Below are positions 33,763 to 43,192 of a DNA stretch of 64,000 nucleotides, in pieces. Source of the DNA: an uncultured Erythrobacter sp. (GTDB lineage: Bacteria > Pseudomonadota > Alphaproteobacteria > Sphingomonadales > Sphingomonadaceae); assembly GCF_958304185.1 (NCBI RefSeq), contig NZ_OY284433.1, forward strand, positions 1,116,001-1,180,000. Reading direction: 5' to 3'. The notes under the pieces were generated by a model that was given only the letters and a program-made list of their open reading frames with translations, did not search any database and had not been told where the DNA came from. The stretch's first letter is position 1. Each line of letters begins with the position of its first letter. The translations under genes were made by a program, and so were the position numbers.

Positions 33763-34148
33763 GATCACTCCAGTTGCCCGAACCGGAGACGTCACGACAA
33801 CCTTGCTCACCCACCACATAATTACCCCATGTGGTGGGAAAGCGCTTCAAAGGTTGTCCAATTCAGTCCCCGCAGTGACTGTTTTGTGCAATGGCATAGG
33901 TAGGTTGTCAAAGCGCCCGCTCGCCGCCCCGAACTTTTCCGGGCGGTGTTGCGTTAATCCCACATTCAGGGGGCCATCAGCGAAAACGCCGCAACATTGT
34001 TCGATTGTGGCTTTGCGAAAATTAAAAGCTAGGCAGGTTTGCACGCAACAAACCGCCTTGCTTATCAAATCGAACGAAGCATGCTTACAATCTTGCGCGC
34101 CGCCGGAATTGGCCTGAAATCGTCGAAAGTGGATTTTTCGACGTCAAA
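33763..34148. other. Intergenic region between TBDR 3 and clpB
   Basis: 386 bases without a gene and noticeably richer in A+T than the surroundings around 34010-34090. Apart from the dyad at 33810-33838, it holds a hairpin CGTCGAAA (34121-34128) with TTTCGACG (34136-34143), 5 bases past the clpB stop, which may be the clpB terminator although its T-tail is weak. No small ORF with a convincing ribosome site was found. Confidence 0.5.
33810..33838. promoter_or_regulatory. 10-base inverted repeat upstream of TBDR 3
   Basis: CCCACCACAT, 9 bases, ATGTGGTGGG: a perfect dyad 48-76 bases upstream of the receptor start. It could be an operator for a dimeric regulator or a 5'-leader hairpin. No regulator gene is adjacent. 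Confidence 0.5.
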
Positions 34149-36725
34149 TCAGCGAATCATCATGCTGAGTTGCCCGTCTCCTTCATCGATCATCAGCGTA
34201 GCGCCATCGGGCAATTTTCCTTCGAGCAGCATTTCGGCGAGCGGGTCCTGCAAATAGCGCTGCACTGCGCGCTTCAGCGGCCGCGCGCCGTAGACCGGAT
34301 CATACCCCACCCGCCCGAGCCAGCGCAGCGCCGCATCGGTCAGATCAAGCGTGATCTTGCGATCGGCGAGAAGTTTCTGCACGCGGCCAACCTGGATCTC
34401 GACAATCGGCGCCATGTGTTCCTGCGCGAGGCGGTGGAACAGGATGATCTCATCGAGACGGTTGAGGAACTCGGGCCGGAAATGCCCGCGTACCACGTCC
34501 ATCACATCCTTCTCGACCGTCGCGGGCTCCGCGCCGTCGGGCAGGTTGGCGAGATATTGGCTACCGAGGTTCGAGGTCAGGATGATCAGCGTGTTGGCAA
34601 AGTCGACCACGCGGCCCTGCCCATCGGTCAGTCGGCCATCGTCGAGCACTTGCAGCAGCACGTTGAACACATCGGAATGCGCCTTCTCGACCTCGTCGAA
34701 CAGCACCACCTGATAGGGACGGCGGCGCACCGCCTCGGTCAATACGCCGCCTTCCTCATAACCGACATAGCCCGGAGGCGCACCGATCAGGCGGGCGACG
34801 GCGTGCTTCTCCATGAATTCGCTCATGTCGATCCGCACCATCGCAGAATCATCGTCGAACAGGAACCCGGCGAGCGCCTTGGTCAGTTCGGTCTTGCCGA
34901 CGCCCGTGGGGCCGAGGAACAGGAAGCTGCCGAGTGGGCGGCCCGGATCCTGAAGACCGGCACGCGCGCGGCGCACGGCCTTGGACACCGCAGCAATGGC
35001 CTGCGACTGGCCGATCACCCGCTTGCCGAGGATGCTCTCCATCGCCAGCAGCTTTTCGCGCTCGCCCGCCATCATCCGGTCGACCGGAATCCCGGTCCAG
35101 CGGCTGACGACGCCGGCGATGTCTTCTTCGGTCACTTCCTCGCGCAGCATGGCGTTGGCGGCCTGCCCTTGGGCTTCGGCGAGCTGCTTTTCGAGCGCGG
35201 GGATCGTGCCGTAAGAAAGCTCGCCAGCCTTGGCCAAATCGCCTTCGCGCTGCGCCTGCTCAAGTTCCAGCCGGGCGTGATCGAGCTTTTCCTTGATCTT
35301 GCCCTCGGCCTCGATCTTGTCACGCTCGTTCTGCCAGCGGGTGGTGAGTTCGGCACTTTGCTGCTCAAGATTGGCCAGTTCCTCGCGCAGAGCGACGAGG
35401 CGATCCTTGGAATTCTGGTCGGTCTCCTTCTGGAGCGCCGATTCCTCGATCTTCAGCTGAATGATCCGCCGGTCAAGCGCCTCGATTTCCTCGGGCTTGG
35501 ACTCCACCTCCATGCGGATGCGGCTCGCGGCCTCGTCCATCAGGTCGATGGCCTTGTCGGGGAGGAAGCGGTTCTGGATGTAGCGGTCAGACAGCTTCGC
35601 CGCTGCGACAATCGCGCCATCGGTGATGCGCACGCCGTGGTGGAGTTCGTACTTGTCCTTGATGCCGCGCAGGATCGAGATGGTGTCCTCAACCGTCGGC
35701 TCGGCGATGAACACCGGCTGGAAGCGCCGCTGGAGCGCGGGGTCTTTCTCGACATACTTCTGGTATTCGTCGAGCGTGGTGGCGCCGATGCAGTGGAGTT
35801 CGCCGCGCGACAGGGCGGGTTTCAAGAGGTTCGAGGCATCCATCGAGCCTTCGCTCGCACCCGCGCCAATCAGGGTGTGCATCTCGTCGATGAACAGGAT
35901 GATCTGGCCATCCGCATTCTTCACCTCATCGAGCACGGATTTGAGGCGTTCCTCAAACTCGCCGCGATACTTGGCGCCCGCGATCAGCGAGCCCATGTCG
36001 AGGCTCATCAGGGTGCGGCCCTTTAGGCTGTCGGGCACGTCGCCATTGGCAATGCGCAGCGCGAGGCCTTCGGCAATCGCGGTTTTCCCGGTGCCGGGTT
36101 CGCCGATCAGGGCCGGGTTGTTCTTGGTGCGGCGGGCGAGAATCTGGATGGTGCGGCGGATTTCCTCGTCGCGGCCGATGACCGGATCGAGCTTACCGTC
36201 GCGCGCCGCCTGCGTCAGGTCGCGGGCGAATTTCTGCATAGCGTCATAGGTGTTCTCGGCGCTGGCGCTGTCCGCACGCTTGCCGCCGCGCAGCTGTTCG
36301 ATCGCGGTGTTCAGGCTTTGCGGTGTGACCCCTGCGGCTTTCAGGCCCTCCCCTGCGGCACCCGGCGACAAGGCGAGCGCGGTCAACATCCGCTCAACCG
36401 TGACGTAGCTGTCGCCCGCCTTGTCGGCGAGCTGTTCGGCCTGGTCGAGCACCCGCACGGCATCATTATCCAGCCCCGGCGTCGCCTGCGCGCCGCTACC
36501 GGTCACGGCCGGAACCTTGGAAAGACCCACATCAATCGCAGTCACAGCCAGCGGCGCCTGCCCGCCCGCGCGCTGGATCAGCCCGGCGGCCATGCCCTCG
36601 CTATCCTCCAGCAAGGCCTTGGCGATGTGCAGCGGGGTGATGCGCTGGTGGTTCATGCGGATGGCGACGGTTTGCGCGGCTTGCAGGAAGCCCTTGGCCC
36701 GGTCGGTGAACTTTTCGAGATTCAT
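34149..36725 (-). CDS. clpB: ATP-dependent disaggregase ClpB
   Basis: Hexameric AAA+ chaperone that rescues aggregated proteins with DnaK. 858 residues, normal for the family. The N-domain begins [19 protein letters not shown] chose ATG 36725 because this is the conserved ClpB start, and ATG 36743 adds six residues. First AAA+ module: [15 protein letters not shown] (Walker A) and [13 protein letters not shown] (Walker B). The middle coiled-coil domain is rich in Glu/Lys/Leu from about residue 400. Second module: [17 protein letters not shown], with [11 protein letters not shown] as Walker B. Stand-alone gene with a heat-shock-like promoter. Confidence 0.97.
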   Translation of the reverse strand: MNLEKFTDRAKGFLQAAQTVAIRMNHQRITPLHIAKALLEDSEGMAAGLIQRAGGQAPLAVTAIDVGLSKVPAVTGSGAQATPGLDNDAVRVLDQAEQLADKAGDSYVTVERMLTALALSPGAAGEGLKAAGVTPQSLNTAIEQLRGGKRADSASAENTYDAMQKFARDLTQAARDGKLDPVIGRDEEIRRTIQILARRTKNNPALIGEPGTGKTAIAEGLALRIANGDVPDSLKGRTLMSLDMGSLIAGAKYRGEFEERLKSVLDEVKNADGQIILFIDEMHTLIGAGASEGSMDASNLLKPALSRGELHCIGATTLDEYQKYVEKDPALQRRFQPVFIAEPTVEDTISILRGIKDKYELHHGVRITDGAIVAAAKLSDRYIQNRFLPDKAIDLMDEAASRIRMEVESKPEEIEALDRRIIQLKIEESALQKETDQNSKDRLVALREELANLEQQSAELTTRWQNERDKIEAEGKIKEKLDHARLELEQAQREGDLAKAGELSYGTIPALEKQLAEAQGQAANAMLREEVTEEDIAGVVSRWTGIPVDRMMAGEREKLLAMESILGKRVIGQSQAIAAVSKAVRRARAGLQDPGRPLGSFLFLGPTGVGKTELTKALAGFLFDDDSAMVRIDMSEFMEKHAVARLIGAPPGYVGYEEGGVLTEAVRRRPYQVVLFDEVEKAHSDVFNVLLQVLDDGRLTDGQGRVVDFANTLIILTSNLGSQYLANLPDGAEPATVEKDVMDVVRGHFRPEFLNRLDEIILFHRLAQEHMAPIVEIQVGRVQKLLADRKITLDLTDAALRWLGRVGYDPVYGARPLKRAVQRYLQDPLAEMLLEGKLPDGATLMIDEGDGQLSMMIR

Positions 36726-36757
36726 GTCGTCTAACCCCTCCAAAGGTTACCACCTCG

Positions 36758-36785
36758 AGATAGTGTTGCACATTGGCCACACAAG
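36758..36785 (-). promoter_or_regulatory. Candidate RpoH (sigma-32) promoter of clpB
   Basis: Read on the minus strand: CTTGTG, 16-base spacer, CTATCT. This is close to the alphaproteobacterial heat-shock pattern CTTGAA/C-N16-17-CYTATNT. It places transcription start around 36750, giving a leader of about 25 bases before clpB, a well-known heat-shock gene. Confidence 0.5.
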
Positions 36786-36931
36786 ACCCCAAGGGCAAAA
36801 ATCACTCACGCAGGTGTGTTACTTGAATAGGTGGGTTCATTGCCCGCCCATGGCAAGAGGCCGCGCGAGCCTTGACCTCGTTCGAGCGCCAAGCGATGGA
36901 GCCTACATACGGTTTGGGAGAGAAATCCGAC

Positions 36932-39160
36932 ATGATCTGGGTCAAGCGCGGCGCATTTGCGCTGGTGGGCGTGTTGTTGCTGGCGGTGGTGGCGCTTGCC
37001 ACGTGGGAGCCGTTCTTCGCCAGCGCTGCCAACCCCGCACCCGGCCGCACCTACACGGCCGAGATCATCCGCGACGAATTCGGCGTGCCGCATATCTATG
37101 GCAAGACCGATGCCGACACGGCTTACGGCGTGGCCATCGCCCATGCCGAGGATGACTTCTTCACTCTGCAAGATGTCGTCGCGATGGCGCGCGGGCGTTA
37201 TGGCGCGATTGCGGGCGAGGAAGGCGCGCAGATCGATTATGCCTACCACCTGATCGACGCGCGCGGCACGGCGGAGCGGGAATATCCCAAGCTCCCCGCC
37301 GATACCCGCGCGCTGTTCGAAGCCTATGCTGCGGGCCTCAACCAATATGCCGCCGAGCATTCGGGCGAGGTCAAGCTCGGCAACCTGTTCCCCGTCAACG
37401 GCATGGACGTTGCCGCCGGTTTCGCGCTGCGCCAGCCGTTCTTCTTCGGGCTGGATGGCGTGATCGGCCCGCTGGTGGCAGGCGAGGAGTTGCGCCGCGA
37501 GCATGGCCCCGACATCCCCGGCTTCCCGCGCCCGCCGCTGCCAGGTGCAGAGCCTGCCGAGCCTGCGCCCTCAGCCCCGAAAACCGATCAGGCGCGGCGC
37601 ATGGTGTTGCCGCTGGGCGAGGATGCCGAACACCTCGGCTCCAACGCCTTTGCCGTCGCGCCGAAGAAGTCCGGCGGGCCGACAACGCTGATATCAAACT
37701 CGCACCAGCCCCTGCGCGGCGGCGTGGCGTGGTATGAACTCGTGGTCGAGAGCGGCGAAGGCTGGCACTTTGCCGGCGCGAATTTCCCCGGATCGCCCTT
37801 CCCCTTCCTCGGCCACAACGAGCACTTGGGTTGGACTAACACGGTCAACACGCCCGACATGATCGACATCTACCAACTGGAGCTCGACGAGACCGGCACC
37901 CGCTACAAGCTCGATGGCGAATGGCGCAATCTGGAGAGCAAGTGGGTGACGCTGCCGGTCAAGATTGGCCCCGTAGTGCTGCCGATCCGTAAGGAAGTGC
38001 TGCGCTCGGCGCATGGCCCGGTGATCAAAAACGCCAAGGGCGCCTTCGCCATCCGCTATGGCGGGATCGGCCAGCTTGGCCAGCTCGACGCCTATTACCG
38101 CATCAACAAGGCGACCAATTTCGCTGAGTGGGAAGCGCAATTGTCGCGCCTCGCGATCCCCTCGACCAACTTCATCTATGCCGATGAGGCGGGCACCATT
38201 GCCTATGTCTATAACGCCGCGATCCCCCGCCGGCCCGAGGGGGTGAACGCCGACTGGCGCAATGTCCTGCCCGGCAACCGGTCAGACCTGATCTGGCAAG
38301 GGGCAGTCGATTATGCGAGCCTGCCCAAGATCGTGAACCCGGCGAGCGGATGGCTCTACAATTCGAACAACACCCCCTTCACTGCCGCAGGAGCCGGGAG
38401 CGATCTTGATGCCCAAGCGTTTGCGCCGCTGATGGGTATCGAACTCAAGCAGACCAACCGCTCATGGCGTGCCTATAAGCTGCTGTCGGAGGCGAGCGTG
38501 CTCGACCGTGCAGCGCTGGAGCGGATCAAGTATGACACCGGCTATGAGCGCCTCGGCTATGTCGACCGTCTGTTCGACACGCTGGAGGGACTGAAGGCAG
38601 AAGGGAAGCTGGCTGAGGCACGCGATCTGCTGCTCAGCTGGGATTTCACCGCCGACAACAAGGGCGCTGCTGATGCCATCGCGCTGCTGATCATCCGCGA
38701 TTTCATGTCCGCCGATTACAACAACAAGCCCTTCCCCGATGTGGCCGAGAAGCTGCAAGCCGCCGCCGACCACCTCACCACCCATTTCGGCAGGCTTGAT
38801 CCGCCGATGGGCGATCTGCTGCGCCTGCGTCAGGGCGAGCTTGACCTACCACTCGACGGCGGGTCGGACACCCTGCGCGCCTCGACCACTTGGGACGTGG
38901 CCGAGGATGGTCGCCTCAGCCTCAAGCATGGGGACAGCTTCATCATGTGGATCGAATGGCAGCCCGGTGAGCGGGTTACCTCACGCTCAATCCAGCCCTT
39001 CGGCGCGGCCACCACTCGGCCTGCCAGCCCGCATTACACCGACCAGATGCAGCTGTTCGTCGATCACAAACTGAAGCCTGTGCACTTTTGGCGCGATGAT
39101 TTGCTGGCGAAAGCCAGCAATCGGCGCGCCGTGGCAACCACTGTCACCAACGCGCGCTGA
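36932..39160 (+). CDS. Penicillin/acyl-homoserine-lactone acylase family (Ntn-hydrolase)
   Basis: 742-residue precursor of an exported two-chain amidase. ATG 36932 follows GGGAGAGAAA and starts an N-terminal membrane/signal segment (GAFALVGVLLLAVVALATW). The alpha-chain begins around EIIRDEFGVPHIYGKTDADT. A Pro/Ala-rich spacer (about residues 195-225) ends before HLGSNAFAVAPKKS, where Ser237 would become the N-terminal nucleophile after self-cleavage. SNSHQPLRGGVAWYELVV and PFPFLGHNEHLGWTNTVNTP are conserved beta-chain motifs. Family members hydrolyse penicillins, AHL signals or other N-acyl amides; specificity cannot be read here. Confidence 0.92.
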   Translation: MIWVKRGAFALVGVLLLAVVALATWEPFFASAANPAPGRTYTAEIIRDEFGVPHIYGKTDADTAYGVAIAHAEDDFFTLQDVVAMARGRYGAIAGEEGAQIDYAYHLIDARGTAEREYPKLPADTRALFEAYAAGLNQYAAEHSGEVKLGNLFPVNGMDVAAGFALRQPFFFGLDGVIGPLVAGEELRREHGPDIPGFPRPPLPGAEPAEPAPSAPKTDQARRMVLPLGEDAEHLGSNAFAVAPKKSGGPTTLISNSHQPLRGGVAWYELVVESGEGWHFAGANFPGSPFPFLGHNEHLGWTNTVNTPDMIDIYQLELDETGTRYKLDGEWRNLESKWVTLPVKIGPVVLPIRKEVLRSAHGPVIKNAKGAFAIRYGGIGQLGQLDAYYRINKATNFAEWEAQLSRLAIPSTNFIYADEAGTIAYVYNAAIPRRPEGVNADWRNVLPGNRSDLIWQGAVDYASLPKIVNPASGWLYNSNNTPFTAAGAGSDLDAQAFAPLMGIELKQTNRSWRAYKLLSEASVLDRAALERIKYDTGYERLGYVDRLFDTLEGLKAEGKLAEARDLLLSWDFTADNKGAADAIALLIIRDFMSADYNNKPFPDVAEKLQAAADHLTTHFGRLDPPMGDLLRLRQGELDLPLDGGSDTLRASTTWDVAEDGRLSLKHGDSFIMWIEWQPGERVTSRSIQPFGAATTRPASPHYTDQMQLFVDHKLKPVHFWRDDLLAKASNRRAVATTVTNAR

Positions 39161-39204
39161 CTGGCGCTTTCCTCTCGCATAATGTTTCACCGGAGCTTTC
39201 TTCC

Positions 39205-42057
39205 ATGACCCACCGTTTTGCCGCCGCCAGTCTTTCGGCGCTCGCCCTTGCGCTTGCCGTGCCGTTCGCCCCCGCGCTCGCCCAGACCAAGCCCGCCGCC
39301 AGCGCCGCCCCGCAGGCGACCGCCGATCTGCCGACCCTCGTGAGCCAGGTGACGATCCCCTATCAGCAGTTCGAGCTGCCCAACGGCCTCACCGTGCTGG
39401 TGCATGAAGACCGCAAGGCCCCGATTGTGAACGTGACGGTGTGGTACAATGTCGGCTCCAAGGACGAGCCCGAAGGCAAGACCGGCTTTGCCCACCTGTT
39501 CGAACACCTGATGTTCAACGGCTCGGAAAACGCGCCGGATGACTACTTCAAGTATCTCGCGGAAATGGGCGCGACCGATTACAACGGCACCACCTGGTTC
39601 GACCGCACCAACTACTTCCAGACCGTTCCCCGCCCCGCACTGGAGCGCGCGCTGTGGCTGGAAAGTGACCGCATGGGCTACCTGCTCGGCGCCGTGACGC
39701 AGGGCAAGCTCGATAACCAGCGCGGCGTCGTGCAGAACGAAAAGCGTCAGGGCGATAATGAGCCGGGCGGTCTGGTGTTCTACGACGTGCTCAAGACCCT
39801 GTTCCCCGATGGCCACCCCTACCAGCACGAAGCGATCGGATCGATGGCCGACCTCGACTCCGCCTCGATGGAGGATGTGAAGGCGTGGTTCACTGAGAAT
39901 TACGGCCCGAACAACGCCACGCTGGTGATCGCGGGCGACATTTCCGCCGCCGAAGCCAAGCCGCTGGTCGAGAAGTATTTCGGCACCATCGCGCGCGGCC
40001 CGGTCAATGATCCGGCCAAGGCGGATGTGCCGACCCTCAAGGAAGCCGTGCGCAAGACCTTCAAGGATCAGGTCGCAGCAACCAGCGTAACCCGCTACTG
40101 GCCGGTCGAAGGGCTGACCGGCAAGGATCGCATCGCGCTTGACGTGGGTGCCTCAATCCTCGGCGGCCTCGCCTCAAGCCGGCTCGACAATGTGCTGGTA
40201 CGCGACGAGCAGCTGGCTGTGAGCGTATCGTCGAGCAATTCTGCGTTCCAGCGCATCGGCATCCTCAGCGTCGAAGCGACCGCCAAGGCGGGCGTTGATC
40301 TTGCAGTGCTGGAAAAGCGGATGGACGAAGTGGTCGCCAAGCTGATCGCGGAAGGCCCGACCGATGACGAAGTACGCCGCGCAGTCACCAGCAACCTCGC
40401 CCGCACGATCCGCGGGCTGGAGCAAGTTGGCGGCTTCAGCGGCAAGGCGCAGACCCTGGCCGAAGGCGAAGTACTGGCGGGTGATCCGCAGTTCTACGCG
40501 CGCGAGTTCGAAGCTCTCGCCAAGCTCACCCCAGCTGACGTCAAGGCGGCGCTGGGAAGCTGGATGACCCGCCCGGCGATGACCGTGGTGCTGGAGCCCG
40601 GCGCACGCGATGCGACTTATGAGGAAGCCGCATCGGTGGCCGCCGAAGGTGAAAACGCCTCCGAACGGGACCGCGCCGCCGAGACAATCAGCGTCTCGGC
40701 CGTCCGTCCGGCCCCGCCGATTGATTCGATTGCGCAGCTCGATTTCCCCGATGTCGAGCGCGCGACCCTGAAGAACGGCATGAAGGTTACCTATGCCCGC
40801 CGCACGGCGGTGCCGGCGACCTATGTGTCGATGGCCTTCAACGCGGGCGGCGCGGCCGATCCGGAAGGCAAGACCGGGCTCGACGGCCTCACCCTGTCGC
40901 TGTTCGATGAAGGCACGAAGAACCTGTCGGCGCAGCAGATCGCCGAGGCGGGGGAACGGCTCGGCGCGACTGTTTCGGTTGGCGGCGGCGATGACCGGTC
41001 AACCTTCACGCTCTCGTCTCTCACGGCCAACCTTGCCCCGAGCCTCGATCTGATGCGTCAGATCATGCGCGAACCGGCCTTCAATCCTGATGACCTTGAG
41101 CGGGTGCGCAACCAGACCATCACCGGTCTCCGCCAGGCGATGAAGTCGCCGCAGGGCATCGCCCAGCTGACGCTGACCCCGGAACTGTTCGGTGCCAACA
41201 GCCCCTATGGCAGCGTGCCGACTGTGGCGAGCGTCAGCAGCATCACCCGCGATGACCTGATCGCTCACAAGGACAGCTGGATTCGCCCGGATAATGGCGA
41301 GGTCTTCGTCATCTCTGACAAGCCGCTGGCCGAGATCGTGACCGCGCTCAACGCCGCCTTCGGCGACTGGACTGCGCCTGCCACGCCCAAGGGCACCAAG
41401 CAGTTCGCCGCCAACATGGGCGCTAACGGCAACCGGATCATCCTCGTCAACCGCCCCAATTCGCCGCAGAGCTTCATCCTCGGCTCGCAGATCACGCCGC
41501 TGGATGCGGGCGATCCGGCGTTTGTCGCCTTTGGCAGCGCCAACAAGTCGCTGGGCGGCGATTTCCTCGCGCGGCTCAACATGAACCTGCGGGAGACCAA
41601 GGGCTGGAGCTACGGCGTGCGCGGCGGGGCGCAGGCGCGTGAGAATGCGGTGGTCTATTCGATCTCCGGCGGCGTGCAGGCGGATCGCACCGGAGATTCG
41701 CTCGCTGAAATGCTGCGGGAGACCAAGGAGTTCCTGACCATCAAGGGCGTCACCCCGGAAGAGCTGGAGCGCAATGTCGCCTCGGACGTTGGCTCGCTGC
41801 CGGGCCGGTTCGAAACCTCCCCCGCCGTGCTCGGCGCGATGCAGAGCAATGCGCTGTTCGGGCGGCCGGACAATTATCAGGAAACCCTCGCCAGCATCTA
41901 CACCGCGCAGACCCCCGCAACCCTCGATGCCATCGCCCGCGCGAGCATTGACGCTGACAAGTTCGTCTGGGTGGTGGTCGGCGATGCCAGCGTGGTCCGC
42001 GCACAGCTCGAACCGCTCGGCCTGCCGATTGAGCAGCGCGAGATGGAAGGGGAATAA
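39205..42057 (+). CDS. M16 family zinc metallopeptidase (two-domain, exported)
   Basis: 950 residues with a signal peptide (MTHRFAAASLSALALALAVP, ending ALAQ). The inverted zinc motif HxxEH is HLFEH, residues 97-101 within GFAHLFEHLMFNGSENAP; the third ligand Glu is expected about 75 residues later, in RGVVQNEKRQGDNEP or close by. A second, catalytically empty M16 module starts near residue 510 (TLKNGMKVTYARRTAVPATY) and lacks HxxEH, as is usual for fused pitrilysin/PqqL-like proteins. It likely degrades peptides in the periplasm. It lies 44 bases after the acylase gene and may share its transcript. Confidence 0.93.
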   Translation: MTHRFAAASLSALALALAVPFAPALAQTKPAASAAPQATADLPTLVSQVTIPYQQFELPNGLTVLVHEDRKAPIVNVTVWYNVGSKDEPEGKTGFAHLFEHLMFNGSENAPDDYFKYLAEMGATDYNGTTWFDRTNYFQTVPRPALERALWLESDRMGYLLGAVTQGKLDNQRGVVQNEKRQGDNEPGGLVFYDVLKTLFPDGHPYQHEAIGSMADLDSASMEDVKAWFTENYGPNNATLVIAGDISAAEAKPLVEKYFGTIARGPVNDPAKADVPTLKEAVRKTFKDQVAATSVTRYWPVEGLTGKDRIALDVGASILGGLASSRLDNVLVRDEQLAVSVSSSNSAFQRIGILSVEATAKAGVDLAVLEKRMDEVVAKLIAEGPTDDEVRRAVTSNLARTIRGLEQVGGFSGKAQTLAEGEVLAGDPQFYAREFEALAKLTPADVKAALGSWMTRPAMTVVLEPGARDATYEEAASVAAEGENASERDRAAETISVSAVRPAPPIDSIAQLDFPDVERATLKNGMKVTYARRTAVPATYVSMAFNAGGAADPEGKTGLDGLTLSLFDEGTKNLSAQQIAEAGERLGATVSVGGGDDRSTFTLSSLTANLAPSLDLMRQIMREPAFNPDDLERVRNQTITGLRQAMKSPQGIAQLTLTPELFGANSPYGSVPTVASVSSITRDDLIAHKDSWIRPDNGEVFVISDKPLAEIVTALNAAFGDWTAPATPKGTKQFAANMGANGNRIILVNRPNSPQSFILGSQITPLDAGDPAFVAFGSANKSLGGDFLARLNMNLRETKGWSYGVRGGAQARENAVVYSISGGVQADRTGDSLAEMLRETKEFLTIKGVTPEELERNVASDVGSLPGRFETSPAVLGAMQSNALFGRPDNYQETLASIYTAQTPATLDAIARASIDADKFVWVVVGDASVVRAQLEPLGLPIEQREMEGE

Positions 42058-42066
42058 GCCAGACCG

Positions 42067-42103
42067 CAGCGCGCTTCAGCCGGAAAGCGGTTGAAGCGCG
42101 CTG
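42067..42103 (+). terminator. Hairpin after the M16 peptidase gene
   Basis: A 15-base stem with one G-U pair, CAGCGCGCTTCAGCC (42067-42081) with GGTTGAAGCGCGCTG (42089-42103). No T-run follows, so it may be a weak terminator or an mRNA stabiliser. Confidence 0.5.
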
Positions 42104-42175
42104 ACATCAGTGTAAATAACGAGACCACAAGTGCCGGGTCGCCAAAGGTCCGCACGCTCACCGGAGGAGTTGAAT

Positions 42176-42475
42176 ATGTCTGTTGCAGGTACCTACAAGA
42201 CCGTCGTCAAGAGCCCGATGGGCGACCAGACCGGCACCCTCACCGTGGTTCCCGATGGCGACACCTTCAGCGGCTCGCTGGTGGGCAGCCTCGGCTCGAT
42301 GGACATTGCTGGCGGCACTGTCAGCGGCAACACCATCTCGTGGAAGATGAACATGGTCGTGCCGATGCCGATGACGCTCGATTGCGAAGCGACCATCGAC
42401 GGCGACACGCTGACCGGTTCGGTCAATGCGGGCGCGTTCGGCGCGATGCCGCTGTCGGGCACCCGCGAAGCCTAA
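42176..42475 (+). CDS. Small beta-rich protein of unknown function
   Basis: 99 residues, start chosen at ATG 42176 after a perfect GGAGGAG site. No signal peptide. The sequence is a run of short strands with Gly turns (GDQTGTLTVVPDGDTFSGSL, GGTVSGNTISWKMNM, ATIDGDTLTGSVNAGAFG), suggesting a small beta-barrel or sandwich. The two similar halves (G-x-L-T-V-x-x-D-G-D-x-F-S-G-S and A-x-I-D-G-D-x-L-T-G-S) look like an internal repeat. No family recognised. It is followed by a strong terminator and is probably a single-gene unit. Confidence 0.8.
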   Translation: MSVAGTYKTVVKSPMGDQTGTLTVVPDGDTFSGSLVGSLGSMDIAGGTVSGNTISWKMNMVVPMPMTLDCEATIDGDTLTGSVNAGAFGAMPLSGTREA

Positions 42476-42495
42476 TCGCTTCGGCCTGAGTTACG

Positions 42496-42531
42496 AAAAG
42501 CCGCCGGAGCCTAGCGCTCCGGCGGCTTTTT
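42496..42531 (+). terminator. Intrinsic terminator
   Basis: A 15-base perfect stem, AAAAGCCGCCGGAGC (42496-42510) with its complement (42516-42530), loop CTAGC, right arm running into TTTTT. The A-run on the left lets it act for the opposite strand as well. Confidence 0.92.
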
Positions 42532-42612
42532 CGTGCCAGCCCGCCTCGCCGGATTGGCTGCATTCAGGATCCTGCGCTATGGAAGCGGGGTCACGACTTG
42601 GGAGCATCAGGG

Positions 42613-43050
42613 ATGTCTTTTCGCGCCGCCATTATCGCCACTGCCGCCACGCTTGCCTTGGGAGGCTGCATGACCCTTCCCGATAGCCACCCGCTCGCCG
42701 GGACCGAATGGCAGCTGACCGCGATCGACACGTCGGGCAGCACCACCTCGCTCACCCCCACCTTGCAGCGCCGCCACACCCTCGCCTTCATCGATGGCGG
42801 TGAGGTGCAGCTTCAGCTCGATTGCAACCGTGGCCGGTCGACCTGGACTGCGGGCCAACCGTCAAACGGCGCTGGCAGTATCAGCTTCGGCCCGGTGGCG
42901 GGCACGCGCATGGCCTGCCCCGCCCCCAGCTTCGGCAATGATCTGGCGGGCGCGCTGGAACAGGCCCAGCGCTACACCACTACGCTCGACGGTCGTCAGC
43001 TGGTGCTGGAAACGCCCGAGCTACGCCTGACTTTCGCCGCCGCCGAGTAA
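42613..43050 (+). CDS. META/HslJ-domain lipoprotein
   Basis: 145-residue predicted lipoprotein. ATG 42613 follows GGGAG and opens MSFRAAIIATAATLALGGCM, with lipobox LGGC. The mature part starts HPLAGTEWQLTAID, the W-x-L/V opening of META domains, then VQLQLDCNRGRSTW (the conserved C-N-R/G segment), GPVAGTRMACPAPS and a C-terminal strand RQLVLETPELRLTF. HslJ-type proteins are envelope stress-associated, but their biochemical role is not settled. It stands alone between a terminator and the MFS gene. Confidence 0.85.
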   Translation: MSFRAAIIATAATLALGGCMTLPDSHPLAGTEWQLTAIDTSGSTTSLTPTLQRRHTLAFIDGGEVQLQLDCNRGRSTWTAGQPSNGAGSISFGPVAGTRMACPAPSFGNDLAGALEQAQRYTTTLDGRQLVLETPELRLTFAAAE

Positions 43051-43192
43051 ACGCTCCCCGGCTACGACGATGGTCTAGCTATCGCTGCTGCCCGTAACGC
43101 GCGACTTTGCATTCCTCGGCAGGACCGGCATGATGCAGGCGCATGGCCTGCCTGCCGGTCAGGGGATCGAGCGGACAAGCGGGAGACGGACT

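Noticed and set aside
34170-36026. 618-codon frame opposite clpB
   Set aside because: ClpB is unmistakable (two AAA+ modules); the antisense product is compositional shadow.
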